Below are positions 21,937-31,889 of a stretch of 36,249 bases of DNA, piece by piece. This DNA is from an uncultured Clostridia bacterium (GTDB lineage Bacteria > Bacillota > Clostridia > TANB77 > CAG-508), in contig CANQTQ010000014.1 in NCBI GenBank assembly GCA_947626765.1, positions 1 to 36,249 of the forward strand, written 5' to 3'. Within the stretch, counting starts at the first letter, position 1. Each line of letters opens with the position of its first letter. The notes under the pieces were generated by a model. The model saw nothing but the letters and a program-made list of their open reading frames with translations. It was not told the DNA's origin and ran no database searches. A program made the translations under genes and the position numbers.

Positions 21937-22545
21937 TTACATCGAAAAAAATCCTATTAAGCCAAATAAAATAAACAATGAAGCTGAGACCTTTTGCATA
22001 ACTTTTTCTGAAACATATTTATTTAAAAACTTACCAAAAAGAATAGCAATAAAATCACAAACAACCATTGCAGAAATAGCACCAATTACAAGTGGAATTT
22101 TAAAATTAGGATACTGTATTCCAAGCCCAATTGAAGCTAAAAAAGTTTTATCTCCTAATTCTCCTATAATAATACATAAAGCAATTAAAAAACAATAATT
22201 AATTTTTAAATGAGTTATCTTATAAAAAATGCCATCTTTTTTATTTTCATCCATATTAAGAATTTCTTTTTTAGGAAGCAAAGTAATAAAACCCATTAAT
22301 AAAAAAGAAGAGTATGTAACAAATTCAATAATATTATGAAAAAACTCATTTTCTAATAACCCAATACGACTTCCAAATAAAATAGCAATACCATGACTAA
22401 AAAATGATCCAATTGCAACACCTAATAAAATTTTATATGTTTTATCTTTTCCAGCAAAAGATAAAACTAAAAGTTGGGTTTTATCTCCAAGTTCACTTAT
22501 AAAAATCATAGTAAAAGAAATAATAAAAGGATATACAAAATTCAT
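21937..22545 (-). CDS. GDT1/TMEM165 (UPF0016) family cation transporter
   Basis: This inner-membrane protein of about 202 residues has two inverted halves, each with the signature E-x-G-D-K-T: SELGDKTQ (near residue 18) and GELGDKTF (near residue 128), within six membrane helices. Family members export Mn or exchange Ca/Mn with protons. The frame is open from a TTG at 22557, but GGAG before the ATG at 22543-22545 sets the start. It stands alone, divergent from the ABC operon, and is the first clearly chromosomal gene beyond the tRNA. Confidence 0.9.
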   Translation of the reverse strand: MNFVYPFIISFTMIFISELGDKTQLLVLSFAGKDKTYKILLGVAIGSFFSHGIAILFGSRIGLLENEFFHNIIEFVTYSSFLLMGFITLLPKKEILNMDENKKDGIFYKITHLKINYCFLIALCIIIGELGDKTFLASIGLGIQYPNFKIPLVIGAISAMVVCDFIAILFGKFLNKYVSEKVMQKVSASLFILFGLIGFFSM

Positions 22546-22626
22546 ACTAAACTCCAAATTTTTTATAAAATGCTCTTTAATATATATTCAAATTTGTAAA
22601 TTCTATGTGAAAATTTTTTTTAGGGA

Positions 22627-22655
22627 TTGATATATAAAAAATATAGTGATAAGAT
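22627..22655 (+). promoter_or_regulatory. Promoter of the Gld-like ABC operon
   Basis: TTGATA (22627-22632) and TAAGAT (22650-22655) are 17 bases apart, about 47 bases before the GTG start. A plausible vegetative promoter. Confidence 0.45.
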
Positions 22656-22701
22656 ACATAAGTAAAATCTATACGGAAATAAAGAATAGGAGGAACAAAA
22701 A

Positions 22702-23769
22702 GTGATAGAAGTAAAAAATGTCACAAAAAAGTATGCTAATATCACAGCTGTTAATAACATTAGCTTTAGCGTAAATGATGGCGAAATAATTGGCTTTTTA
22801 GGCCCAAATGGTGCAGGAAAAACTACAACTATGAATATGATAACAGGTTTTATTGAACCTACGGAAGGTCAAATAATAGTAAATGGGTATGATATTTTAA
22901 AAAAATCAAAAAAAGCTAAAAAGCAAATAGGCTATATGCCAGAGGGAGTGCCATTATATACAGAATTAACTGTAAAAGAATTTATTAACTATATGGCAGA
23001 ACTAAAACTATTAAAAGGTGAAGAAAAAAAGAAAAGTGTAGAAAAAACAATAGAAGAAACTGGATTATCAGATGTAAAAAATAAATTAATTAGGAACTTA
23101 TCAAGAGGTTACAAACAAAGAACTAGCTTAGCAGGAGCATTAGTTGGAAATCCAGATGTAATTATTTTAGATGAGCCAACTGTCGGATTAGACCCAAAAC
23201 AAATTACAGAAATTAGGAGTCTAATTAAAGAACTCGGAAAAAATCATACTGTAATTTTAAGTAGCCATATTTTATCTGAAGTAAGTCAAATATGCGAAAG
23301 AGTTATTATTATAAATAATGGAAAAATTGTTGCAATAGATACTCCAGAAAATTTAGAGAAGAAAACTAAAGAGAAAAATACATTAATTGTTACAGTAGAA
23401 GATCCAAAAGGAAATATGGAAAGCTTGAAAGAAAAAGTAGAGGAAATTGAAGAAATTAAGTTATTAAAAAATAACGAAGATAACACAAAACAATATGCAA
23501 TTACTTCGAATAATCAAGTAGACCTAAGAAAAATATTATTTGAGGTATTACCAAAAGAAGAAATTACAATTTTTGAGTTAAAGAAAAATGAGGCAACTTT
23601 AGAAGAAGCATTTATAAAATTAATTGATTCTAATGATGATGAGCCACAAATTATCGAAGAAAAATCAAAAGAAGATAAAAAGAAAGAGAATAAGGAAAAA
23701 AAGCAAAAAGAAAAGGAAGAAAAAAGAAAAAATAAAGAAAACAAAAAAGAAAAAGGAGGTAAAAAATAA
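22702..23769 (+). CDS. ABC transporter ATPase (GldA-like)
   Basis: This 355-residue ATPase has Walker A GPNGAGKT (residues 34-41), the signature loop SRGYKQR (near 138), Walker B VIILDEP (about 153-159) and the switch His in SSHILSE. It energises the ABC-2 type membrane unit encoded next. The start is GTG behind AGGAGGA. After the nucleotide-binding domain there is a GldA-type accessory domain and a tail of about 40 almost only Lys, Glu and Asn residues. The next gene's ribosome binding site lies inside the codons of this tail, and the stop overlaps the next ATG by one base, so the two are coupled. Confidence 0.93.
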   Translation: MIEVKNVTKKYANITAVNNISFSVNDGEIIGFLGPNGAGKTTTMNMITGFIEPTEGQIIVNGYDILKKSKKAKKQIGYMPEGVPLYTELTVKEFINYMAELKLLKGEEKKKSVEKTIEETGLSDVKNKLIRNLSRGYKQRTSLAGALVGNPDVIILDEPTVGLDPKQITEIRSLIKELGKNHTVILSSHILSEVSQICERVIIINNGKIVAIDTPENLEKKTKEKNTLIVTVEDPKGNMESLKEKVEEIEEIKLLKNNEDNTKQYAITSNNQVDLRKILFEVLPKEEITIFELKKNEATLEEAFIKLIDSNDDEPQIIEEKSKEDKKKENKEKKQKEKEEKRKNKENKKEKGGKK

Positions 23770-24440
23770 TGTTAGCAGTATTTAAAAAAGAATTAAAAAG
23801 TTACTTTTTATCTCCTATTGGATATATAGCAATAGGAACCTTTCTAGTTGTTTTTAGTTTAATATTTTATTTAACAACAATAAGCATTGGAAGCTATGAT
23901 ATGGGAAATTTATACTTTAATACAGCAAGATATGGTTTATTAATTATTATTCCACTTATTAGTATGAGAATGTTTGCAGAAGAAAGAAAAACAGGAACAG
24001 AACAATTATTATTAACTTCACCTAGAAGTATTGTAGGAATTGTACTTGGAAAGTTTCTTGCAGCAGCTACACTAGTTTTAATTATATTAGCATTTTCTTT
24101 AGTATATTTTATTATTTTATGTTTTTTTAGTAAGCCAAATTTAGTACCTACTCTTGTAGCAATATTTGGATTTTTACTAATGGCAATGGCAGCAATTTCA
24201 GCAGGTATGTTTATATCTAGTATAACAGAAAATCAAATAGTTGCAGCCATTCTTACTATTGTATTAGTATTTTTACCAGAGTTAACTGGAATGTTTCCAT
24301 CAATTAACTTAATGAATAGCTATCAAAAATTTCCAGCAGGACTTATTTCAGCAACTGAGGTAGTTTCATTATTAGCATATATGGTAATGTTTATTTTATT
24401 TACAATTATTATTATGCAAAGAAGAAAATCAGTAAAATAG
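23769..24440 (+). CDS. ABC-2 permease (GldF-like)
   Basis: This 223-residue membrane protein has six predicted helices and the family opening LAVFKKELKSYFLSPIGYIA, followed by MRMFAEERKTGTEQLLLTSP, the conserved cytoplasmic loop that contacts the ATPase. It is the channel subunit of a Gld-type ABC-2 exporter. Its ATG overlaps the stop of the ATPase gene. Gld-type systems work in gliding or secretion in Bacteroidetes; in Clostridia their substrate is unknown. Confidence 0.9.
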   Translation: MLAVFKKELKSYFLSPIGYIAIGTFLVVFSLIFYLTTISIGSYDMGNLYFNTARYGLLIIIPLISMRMFAEERKTGTEQLLLTSPRSIVGIVLGKFLAAATLVLIILAFSLVYFIILCFFSKPNLVPTLVAIFGFLLMAMAAISAGMFISSITENQIVAAILTIVLVFLPELTGMFPSINLMNSYQKFPAGLISATEVVSLLAYMVMFILFTIIIMQRRKSVK

Positions 24441-24454
24441 AAAGGAAGAAAAAC

Positions 24455-25900
24455 ATGAAAGATAAATTTTTAAGCATAATCAAAAAGAAATGGCTAAGAA
24501 GTGCAATACTTACAGTTGTATTATTTGCTATTATTATTGGCGCTTATGCAGGAATTATATATGGAATGAGTAAAACTAATATTTCAGATATTGATTTTAC
24601 CAAAGATAAAATTTATTCAATATCACAAGCTACCAAAGATAGACTAAAAAACTTAGAAGAAGATATAACAATTTCTGTTTATAACATGTATGAATATGTA
24701 AATGATTTTGTATACAAATATGCTAATATAAATGATCATATAAAAATAGAAGAGGTAGATAATCTAATTTCTAAAGCACCATGGAAAGCAAACTATGGAG
24801 TTACAGACACAAGTTCATTTATACTAATTCAAGCTGAAAATAAAGAAAAGATATTATATGATTCAGATTTATATACTATAGATTACACTACATATGAACA
24901 AGTTGATACTACTGAAGAAGCTATAACTAATGCAATATTAGATGTTATTACGAATGTAAAACCAAAAATATGCTTTTTAGAAGGACACAATGTATATACC
25001 AAAGATTACTTTCAATATATAGACAGTTCTCTTCAATCAGAGGCAAATGAAATAGAATATGTTAATTTATTAGTAAATGGCAAAATGCCAGAAGACTGTA
25101 AATTATTAGTTATAACAGCTTTAAAAGAAGACATAACAGAAAAAGAAAGAGACTTAATCTTAGAATATATAAATAACGGAGGAGAAATATTATTATTAGC
25201 AGACCCAAATGCACTAGATGTTAAAACACCTAATTTTGATAAAGTCTTAGAGCAATATGGAGTTAGTGTTTCAGATGGTATAGTTTTAGAAGGCGATACT
25301 AGCAAAATGATGGCAGGTGCACCTAATTTTATTATTTCAACAATAAATAGAGATTCTGAAATTGTAAAAAATATAAACATGGACTTAAATTTATGTTTAA
25401 TAAACTCATCAAAACTAGAAATTGAATCTTATGAAGAATTAGAAAAAAAGAATGTTACAGTAGAAGTTTTAGCATCACTTAGTGATAAAGCATTTTATAG
25501 GTCTGACCTTGAATCTAATAGTCTAAATAAGATAAGTAGTGATAAAGATGCCACAGAAGAGCCAATAGCAGCAATATGCACAAAACAAAATGGAGAAAAC
25601 ACTTCAAAAATGATAATATTTGCTAATACTACATTTGCTACAAACTTAACTGTACAATATAGTGCAGACTATTATAAATATGCACTTGATATGTGCAATA
25701 ATAAAGATGTACTTTTAAATTCAGTTTCATATTTAACAGAAAGAGAAGACAACATTACAATTAGAAAAAATGATGAAACAATTTCTACTTATGATATAAG
25801 CGAAATGCAACTTAGAATAGTTTTAGGAATAATTTTTGCAATACCAGTATTTATCATATTTATTGGAATTGTAATATGGATTTTAAGAAGAAGAAAATAG
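24455..25900 (+). CDS. GldG-like ABC system auxiliary membrane protein
   Basis: This 481-residue protein has one N-terminal membrane helix (about 15-38), a large outside domain and one C-terminal helix followed by RRRK. The outside domain follows the GldG/ABC-type family (PF09822): FTKDKIYSISQATKDRLKNLEEDI near residue 50, GHNVYTKDY near 178 and GGEILLLADPNA near 248. It is thought to act as the extracytoplasmic partner of the GldA/GldF unit. It is 14 bases after the permease with GAAAGGAAG between them. Confidence 0.88.
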   Translation: MKDKFLSIIKKKWLRSAILTVVLFAIIIGAYAGIIYGMSKTNISDIDFTKDKIYSISQATKDRLKNLEEDITISVYNMYEYVNDFVYKYANINDHIKIEEVDNLISKAPWKANYGVTDTSSFILIQAENKEKILYDSDLYTIDYTTYEQVDTTEEAITNAILDVITNVKPKICFLEGHNVYTKDYFQYIDSSLQSEANEIEYVNLLVNGKMPEDCKLLVITALKEDITEKERDLILEYINNGGEILLLADPNALDVKTPNFDKVLEQYGVSVSDGIVLEGDTSKMMAGAPNFIISTINRDSEIVKNINMDLNLCLINSSKLEIESYEELEKKNVTVEVLASLSDKAFYRSDLESNSLNKISSDKDATEEPIAAICTKQNGENTSKMIIFANTTFATNLTVQYSADYYKYALDMCNNKDVLLNSVSYLTEREDNITIRKNDETISTYDISEMQLRIVLGIIFAIPVFIIFIGIVIWILRRRK

Positions 25901-25910
25901 TTCTTATACT

Positions 25911-25949
25911 AAAAACACTTTCATATTTATAAAATATGAAAGTGTTTTT
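25911..25949 (+). terminator. Strong terminator after the ABC operon
   Basis: AAAAACACTTTCATATTT pairs with AAATATGAAAGTGTTTTT over 18 bp with a 3-base loop, followed by T-run. It ends the three-gene operon. Confidence 0.9.
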
Positions 25950-25981
25950 TTAATACAAAAATTATATTTTGCGGAGTTTTT

Positions 25982-27016
25982 ATGAAAGATATTATTAAAG
26001 TAAGTTTTGTAATTATAGGAACTATGATAGGGGCAGGATTTGCATCAGGTCAAGAAATAGCAGTATTTTTTAATACTTATGGAATAAAAGGAATATTTGG
26101 AATATTTATATCTTCTATTTTAACAGGAGTAATTATTTATAAAGTTTTTAAAATTATACAGGAAAATCAAATACATGATTATAATAACTTTTTAGAGAAA
26201 ATTAGCTTAAATCAAAAAATTAATAAAATTATTCAAATAATAGTAAAATTATTTTTATTAACTTCGTTTTATATAATGGTGGCAGGATTTTGTGCATATT
26301 TTAAACAAGAATTTAATATTCCCATTTTTGTATCTGCACTTATTATTGCAACTTTGTGTTATCTTACACTTTCAAAAAACATAAAAGGACTTATTTCTAT
26401 TAACTCAATATTAGTACCAATTATTATTATGTTTGTTCTTTACATAGGAATACAAAATATTAATTTTACAACTCAATACTTTTCAAACAATAATTTAGAT
26501 ATAAATAATTCATATTTTAAATGGTTATTTAGTAGCATTTTATATACAAGTTATAATACTATTATACTTATTCCTATATTAATAAACCTAAATTCATATA
26601 TTAATACAAAATCAAAAGCAAAAAAAGTAAGCACTATTTGTAGCATAGCTTTAGCTATTCTTGGAATTTGTATATTTTGTTTATTACTAAGGGGAGAAAA
26701 TTATATTTCTGAACTAGAATTACCAATAATTCAAATAGTAAAGGAATTTGGAAAGATATATTCATTAATATATGGAATGGTAATTATAAGCGCAATTTTT
26801 ACATCTTGTATTTCAGCAGGATATAGTTTTTTAACTAATTTAAAAACTTATAATAAAAAAAATATTGCTTTACTCTGCTTTACATCAATACTAATTTCTC
26901 AAATTGGATTTTCTAAATTAGTAAATATATGGTACCCATTTTTTGGTATATTAGGACTTTTACAAATTTTTTATTGTATTAAAAAAATTCCTATTGAAAA
27001 AAAATATAAAAACTGA
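25982..27016 (+). CDS. YkvI-like membrane transporter
   Basis: This 344-residue protein has about ten membrane helices and begins KVSFVIIGTMIGAGFASGQEIAVFF, the hallmark of the YkvI family (COG3949) in the amino-acid/cation (APC) superfamily. The G-A-G-F-A-S-G-Q-E unwound first helix is where family members bind substrate. The substrate is unknown. Its site (GCGGAG, six bases before ATG) is short. It is a single gene between the terminator at 25911 and the DUF5711 gene. Confidence 0.85.
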   Translation: MKDIIKVSFVIIGTMIGAGFASGQEIAVFFNTYGIKGIFGIFISSILTGVIIYKVFKIIQENQIHDYNNFLEKISLNQKINKIIQIIVKLFLLTSFYIMVAGFCAYFKQEFNIPIFVSALIIATLCYLTLSKNIKGLISINSILVPIIIMFVLYIGIQNINFTTQYFSNNNLDINNSYFKWLFSSILYTSYNTIILIPILINLNSYINTKSKAKKVSTICSIALAILGICIFCLLLRGENYISELELPIIQIVKEFGKIYSLIYGMVIISAIFTSCISAGYSFLTNLKTYNKKNIALLCFTSILISQIGFSKLVNIWYPFFGILGLLQIFYCIKKIPIEKKYKN

Positions 27017-27052
27017 TATAAATAAATATAGGAAGGGGCAGGAATAAGCAAC

Positions 27053-28237
27053 ATGAAAAAAGTAGTAAAATTCAAACAAAATAATAAAAATACTAATAGA
27101 AAAAAAATATTTATAACATCTGGAATAATTATACTTATTTTACTATTTGTTATTACTGCTGTTGTTTATCAATCAAATGAAACTTTTAGAGAGTTTGTTG
27201 ATAAATATATTCTAATGAAAAATGTTACAGAAGAAAATGTTCCTACAATAGATATTGATTATGAATCAAATACAAATATAATTCCTTATGGAAAATACAT
27301 ATGTATATTAGCTGAAAATACACTATTTGAATATAATAGTTCTGGTAAAAAAGAAAAAGAAGTTAAAATAGAAATAAGTAATCCAATATATGATGCAGAA
27401 AATAATTATTTAGTAATTGGAGAAAAAAATAATCAAAAATTATATCTAATAAATGGTGAGCATATTGTTTGGGAAAAAAATATAGAGGGAAATTTAAATA
27501 AAGTATCAGTAAATAAAAATGGCTATGTTAGTATAATAGTAACTGGAACTACATATAAATCTGTTATAGTTACATATGACAAAGATGGAAATGAATTATT
27601 TAAATCATATTTATCAAATACAATTGCAATAGATTCATGTATTTCACCAAACAATAGTGAACTTGCATATGCAGAAGTAAATGTATCTGGAACTGCAGTA
27701 CAATCGAACATAAAAGTAATTTCTGTAAGCGAAGCAAAAGAAAAAAATACAGAACCAAAATATACATATTCAGCTCCACAAAACAGTTTAATTATTAGAA
27801 TAAAATATCAAGATAAAAATCAAATAGTATGTATGTACGAAAATAGCATACATACACTTGAACAAGAAAATGATATCGAAATAATGAAATTAGATGGAGA
27901 TGACCAAAAAATTTCTTTTGGAGATATAGAATTAAACAATAGCGTTTTTCGTACAGTAGAAAAATCAACAGGGCTTTTTAGTGCAGATACAGTAGTCGAA
28001 ATAAAAAATGTAGGTAATCAAAAAGAGAGCATTTATACAACCAAAAATGTAGCAAAAAGTGTTACAAGTGGACAAAACATTATAGCACTTAACTTAGGAA
28101 CAGAAGTAGAATTTATAGATACAAATGGAAGATTAGTAAAAAGATATATATCAACACAAGTAGTAAGAGACGTTGTAATTTGTGATGGCTTAGCAGGAAT
28201 TGTTTATAGAGATAAAATTGAATTAATTTCACTATAA
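27053..28237 (+). CDS. DUF5711 membrane-anchored beta-propeller-like protein
   Basis: This 394-residue protein has a short basic N-terminus, one membrane helix (about 20-40) and an outside domain of repeated four-strand units typical of a propeller (for example IIPYGKYICILAENTLFEYN, YLVIGEKNNQKLYLING, VTYDKDGNELFKSY). The pattern fits DUF5711, a Clostridia family without known function. It is followed 22 bases later by the CvpA-like gene, so a shared envelope role is likely. Confidence 0.8.
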   Translation: MKKVVKFKQNNKNTNRKKIFITSGIIILILLFVITAVVYQSNETFREFVDKYILMKNVTEENVPTIDIDYESNTNIIPYGKYICILAENTLFEYNSSGKKEKEVKIEISNPIYDAENNYLVIGEKNNQKLYLINGEHIVWEKNIEGNLNKVSVNKNGYVSIIVTGTTYKSVIVTYDKDGNELFKSYLSNTIAIDSCISPNNSELAYAEVNVSGTAVQSNIKVISVSEAKEKNTEPKYTYSAPQNSLIIRIKYQDKNQIVCMYENSIHTLEQENDIEIMKLDGDDQKISFGDIELNNSVFRTVEKSTGLFSADTVVEIKNVGNQKESIYTTKNVAKSVTSGQNIIALNLGTEVEFIDTNGRLVKRYISTQVVRDVVICDGLAGIVYRDKIELISL

Positions 28238-28259
28238 TATATTGAAAGGAGGAAGTAAA

Positions 28260-28922
28260 ATGAATTTAATAATTGATTTAATAATACTTGCAATTTTTAT
28301 AATTTGCATTTTAACTGGTTATAAAAGAGGTTTAACTGGTTCTATATTAAAAATAGTTTCTTTTATAGTAGCAGTATTAGTAGCATTTATTTTATTTAAA
28401 CCAGTATCAAATATTATTATAGAACATACTAATTGGGATGAGAGCTTAGAACAAGCAATTAGACAAATGGCAGTAGAAAATGATGTACAAACAAATACAG
28501 AAAATCAAAGTGAAAATAAAGGAATGCCAGATGTCATAATGAATTATATAAATGAAGCGGTAGAACAAGCAGGAGAAGACGCTAAAGAAGCTATTATAGA
28601 TTCTACAGCAAGAAATGTAGCTGTTACTATAATTAATGGAGCAGTTATAATCTCTCTATTTATAATTAGTAGAATTATCTTATTCTTAATAAGAGGTTTA
28701 TTAAACTTATTAACAGAGTTACCAATAATAAAACAGTTTGATAAATTAGGCGGAATTATTTATGGATTATTACAATCTTTAGTAATTATATATATAATAC
28801 TTGCAATAATATCATTTATTAGCCCAATGATTGCACAAACTGGATTTATTAAAGCAATACAAGAATCATATGTAGGAAGTATACTTTACAATAATAACTT
28901 ATTATTAAAACTAATTTTTTAA
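28260..28922 (+). CDS. CvpA-family membrane protein
   Basis: The opening NLIIDLIILAIFIICILTGYKRG matches the CvpA family: a short helix then the G-Y-K-R-G turn and four further helices. CvpA proteins are linked to cell-envelope stress and secretion. The frame is open from a TTG at 28242, but AAAGGAGG lies just before the ATG at 28260, giving 220 residues. An acidic loop (about residues 70-110) separates helices 2 and 3. It follows the DUF5711 gene. Confidence 0.85.
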   Translation: MNLIIDLIILAIFIICILTGYKRGLTGSILKIVSFIVAVLVAFILFKPVSNIIIEHTNWDESLEQAIRQMAVENDVQTNTENQSENKGMPDVIMNYINEAVEQAGEDAKEAIIDSTARNVAVTIINGAVIISLFIISRIILFLIRGLLNLLTELPIIKQFDKLGGIIYGLLQSLVIIYIILAIISFISPMIAQTGFIKAIQESYVGSILYNNNLLLKLIF

Positions 28923-28959
28923 TTAAAAGTAAATATTTTGTGAAAATATAGTGAAAATA

Positions 28960-28988
28960 TTGATATTAATATATAATTTTGATATACT
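28960..28988 (+). promoter_or_regulatory. Promoter of the LCP gene
   Basis: TTGATA (28960-28965), a 17-base spacer and TATACT (28983-28988), 28 bases before the earliest LCP start. A good vegetative promoter. Confidence 0.6.
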
Positions 28989-29016
28989 ACAAAACAGAGT
29001 ATGAAAAAAGGAATAG

Positions 29017-30282
29017 GTGAACACTTTGAGTAACAAAAAATCAAACAAAAGAAAATCTGGAATATTTAAAAAAATATTATTAGTATTATTACTTCTTATA
29101 TTAGTATCAGGAGCAGTTTTTGCATATAGAGTTTATCAAAATGGTGGAGGAAAGAAAGGCTTTTTAGCAACAATAGTTGGACATACTCCAGATACAGTAA
29201 AGAATTTAGAAAAAATGTATTGTCTACTTTTAGGAGAAAGCGAAGGATTAACAGATACCATAATGATTGCAGAATATGACCCACAAGCGCAGCAAGCTTC
29301 TCTTTTATCAATACCAAGAGATACATTTATTGGAGATAATAAAAATAGAGCACGTGCAGTAGACAAAATAAATTCTGTTTATTCAACGGGTGTAGATAAT
29401 CTTTTAAAAAAAGTAAATAATCTAACAGGGCTTAATATAAAATATTATTTAGCAGTAGACACAGTAGCCTTTAAAGAAGTTATAGATGCAATTGGTAGAG
29501 TTAAATTTAATGTTCCAATGGACATGGATTATGATGATAATCGTCAAAACTTACACATACATCTAAAAGCAGGTGAACAATTATTAGATGGAGATAAGGC
29601 AGAACAAGTAGTTAGATTTAGACATAACAATGATGGTACAACATATCCATATTCATATGGAGACCAAGACTTTGGAAGAATGAAAACACAAAGAGCATTC
29701 CTAACTGCACTAGCAAAACAAACTTTAAAAGTAGAAAATATAACAAAAATTAGTACATTTATGGACATAGCTAAAAAATATATTAAAACAAATTTAGACT
29801 TTAATATATTAAAGGACTATATACCTTATATTGTAGAATTTAATGTAGATAGCTTACAAACACAGCATTTACCAGGAGAATCAGAAAGAACGCCAAATGG
29901 TGTATGGATTTTCTCAGCAGATGAAGAAGAAACAGCAAAAATTGTTGATGAATTTTTCATAAACCCAAAAATAGAAGATAATGTTGACACAAGCCAAATT
30001 GATACTTCAGGAATTGATAAATCAAAAATAAAAATAGAATTATTAAATGGAAGTAACAGTAATACAAAATTACAAATAGTAAAAAGAAGATTAGAAAATG
30101 CAGGATATGTAGTAGCAAAAACAGGAGAAGCTACAGATACTGAAAATACAGTTATTGTAGACAGAAAAAATACAGAACACGAAAATATTAAAGAAGAACT
30201 TAAAATTTTAGCAGATACAACATATATATATTTAGGGGAAGAAACAGATGTAGACTTTACAATAGTTTTAGGTATGGCATAG
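29017..30282 (+). CDS. LytR-CpsA-Psr (LCP) family cell-wall glycopolymer ligase
   Basis: This 421-residue protein has a signal anchor (about 18-35), the LCP domain (about 75-245) and a LytR C-terminal domain (about 330-421). The LCP core shows LGES near residue 72, the catalytic-site Asp/Arg pair in SIPRDTFIGD, and VRFRHNNDGT with DFGRMKTQRAFLTALAKQ. LCP enzymes move teichoic acid or capsule chains from the lipid carrier to peptidoglycan outside the membrane. GTG at 29017 is used here; a TTG at 29026 after AGGTGA is an alternative. It has its own promoter and terminator. Confidence 0.93.
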   Translation: MNTLSNKKSNKRKSGIFKKILLVLLLLILVSGAVFAYRVYQNGGGKKGFLATIVGHTPDTVKNLEKMYCLLLGESEGLTDTIMIAEYDPQAQQASLLSIPRDTFIGDNKNRARAVDKINSVYSTGVDNLLKKVNNLTGLNIKYYLAVDTVAFKEVIDAIGRVKFNVPMDMDYDDNRQNLHIHLKAGEQLLDGDKAEQVVRFRHNNDGTTYPYSYGDQDFGRMKTQRAFLTALAKQTLKVENITKISTFMDIAKKYIKTNLDFNILKDYIPYIVEFNVDSLQTQHLPGESERTPNGVWIFSADEEETAKIVDEFFINPKIEDNVDTSQIDTSGIDKSKIKIELLNGSNSNTKLQIVKRRLENAGYVVAKTGEATDTENTVIVDRKNTEHENIKEELKILADTTYIYLGEETDVDFTIVLGMA

Positions 30283-30292
30283 AATTATAATA

Positions 30293-30332
30293 AAAAAATG
30301 GGGGAACTTTTAAATTAGTACTCCCATTTTTT
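30293..30332. terminator. Terminator between LCP gene and convergent carboxypeptidase
   Basis: AAAAAATGGG pairs with CCCATTTTTT, with A and T runs on both sides, so it can serve both convergent genes. Confidence 0.8.
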
Positions 30333-30360
30333 GTTTTGATTTATTTGCATTCGTAGAAAT

Positions 30361-31755
30361 TTACTCTTTAAAATTACTTAAAGAAGTATATCTGAAATTT
30401 CCTGAACCCTTGCCTGTTTTTGCATGACTTTTCTTTTTAGATTTTTTCTTTTTTCTCTTTTTAGACTTTGGCTGCTTTAATAATAAACTAATAATATATA
30501 GAGTAACTAAAATCAAAACAATTCTAATTAAAATAGACCAAAAACCAGATGCAATAACACTTGTTTCTGCAAGTAAGTCAGAAGAATATGTATCATCTCC
30601 AACATGATATGTAATTTTACCAATTACACTATTTGCAGCAATTGGAGCCTTTAGCTTATCATTAAATACAATTTCAGGTTCATAACTTTCTTGTGAATTA
30701 CTTTCCATGAAAATAGAAATTTCATCTTTTACTATTACATTTAAATTTTTAGTATCTTTTGTTGCACCAGAAATTGAAATTTGTTGTAATACACTATTTT
30801 TTTCATGTACTGTTTCTACTTTATAGTTTTTAAAAGCATAATCAAATAAATTAATGCAATCTAAATATCTTTGACTTAAGCCTTCTTTAGTAGATTGCCC
30901 ACCTAAAACAACCACAATAACTTCTAAATTATCTTTTTTAGCACCAGCTATAATGCAAGAACCAGCCTCACTAGTATAACCTGTTTTAATTCCAATTGCA
31001 TTTTCGTAATAATAATTATCTTTGGCATTAGAAGTTTTTACCTCAATTAATTCATTACTAGTAGTAAAAGTACGATCAGCCTTGTCATATTTATTTGTTG
31101 TAGGCAAAGTATATTTTGTTTTTTTAACAATCTCTCTAATTTTACTATACTGCATAGCATATCTTCCCATAAGAGCTAAATCATAAGCAGTAGTAGTATG
31201 ATTTTTATTATGAATACCATTAGGATTTACAAAATGAGTATTTAAACAACCAATTTCTTTTGCCTTTTCATTCATCATATTTGCAAAATTTTCTACACTA
31301 CCACCAATATGTTCTGCCAAAACAAAAGCAGCATCATTAGCAGATGGAATTAAAAGAACATTTAAAAGCTGTTCAATAGTAAGTTCTTCACCTTCTTTTA
31401 AGTTAGCTGTAACATAACTAGAAGGAACAGAAAAAATAGCATTATGACTTACAGTTGCAACATCTGTTAATTCACAATTTTCTATAGTTAAAATAGCAGT
31501 CATGATTTTAGTAGTACTAGCTGGATATTTAATTTGATTAGAATTTTTTTCATATAAAACCTTGCCAGAATTAGCTTCCATTAAAATACAAGCAGGAGAA
31601 TAAGTAGTAATTGAAGTATTGGTACTTGTATTAGAACTTCCATTTTGTTGTGTGTTAGAAACACTAGAAGACTCAGTAGCGTAAGAACAAGATGCAAAAA
31701 GTTGACAAAGCAAAGTAATGATAAATAATAATATAAAATATTTTGCTTTTTTCAT
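30361..31755 (-). CDS. D-alanyl-D-alanine carboxypeptidase (PBP5 family)
   Basis: This 464-residue enzyme trims the last D-Ala of peptidoglycan peptides outside the membrane. It shows a signal peptide (about 1-27), the catalytic STTK box (YPASTTKIMTA, about residues 79-89), the SAN box (SANDAAFVLAEHIGG) and KTG box (GIKTGYTSEAG), followed by the beta-rich stalk. The C-terminus differs from the usual amphipathic anchor: a full membrane helix (about 405-425) is followed by a tail of about 40 residues very rich in Lys, ending SNFKE. AGGAG supports the start. It is divergent from comEA. Confidence 0.93.
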   Translation of the reverse strand: MKKAKYFILLFIITLLCQLFASCSYATESSSVSNTQQNGSSNTSTNTSITTYSPACILMEANSGKVLYEKNSNQIKYPASTTKIMTAILTIENCELTDVATVSHNAIFSVPSSYVTANLKEGEELTIEQLLNVLLIPSANDAAFVLAEHIGGSVENFANMMNEKAKEIGCLNTHFVNPNGIHNKNHTTTAYDLALMGRYAMQYSKIREIVKKTKYTLPTTNKYDKADRTFTTSNELIEVKTSNAKDNYYYENAIGIKTGYTSEAGSCIIAGAKKDNLEVIVVVLGGQSTKEGLSQRYLDCINLFDYAFKNYKVETVHEKNSVLQQISISGATKDTKNLNVIVKDEISIFMESNSQESYEPEIVFNDKLKAPIAANSVIGKITYHVGDDTYSSDLLAETSVIASGFWSILIRIVLILVTLYIISLLLKQPKSKKRKKKKSKKKSHAKTGKGSGNFRYTSLSNFKE

Positions 31756-31889
31756 AGTATATCTCCTATTAAAACTAACTATAACTATATATTAAATATA
31801 AAATAATTTCAAGTAATACATATAAACTTATGAAAAAATTCACAATTTAGAACTCAAATAATTAAAAATTATAAAATTGGAGGAAAAAT

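Noticed and set aside
21854-22198. Rightward frame of 114 codons
   Set aside because: Antisense to the GDT1-type gene, which has clear ExGDKT motifs.
22546-22701. Manganese riboswitch upstream of the GDT1-type gene
   Set aside because: No conserved yybP-ykoY core sequence is visible.
29001-29033. Ten-codon frame ATG...TAA before the LCP gene
   Set aside because: No ribosome binding site of its own and overlaps the LCP start; probably chance.
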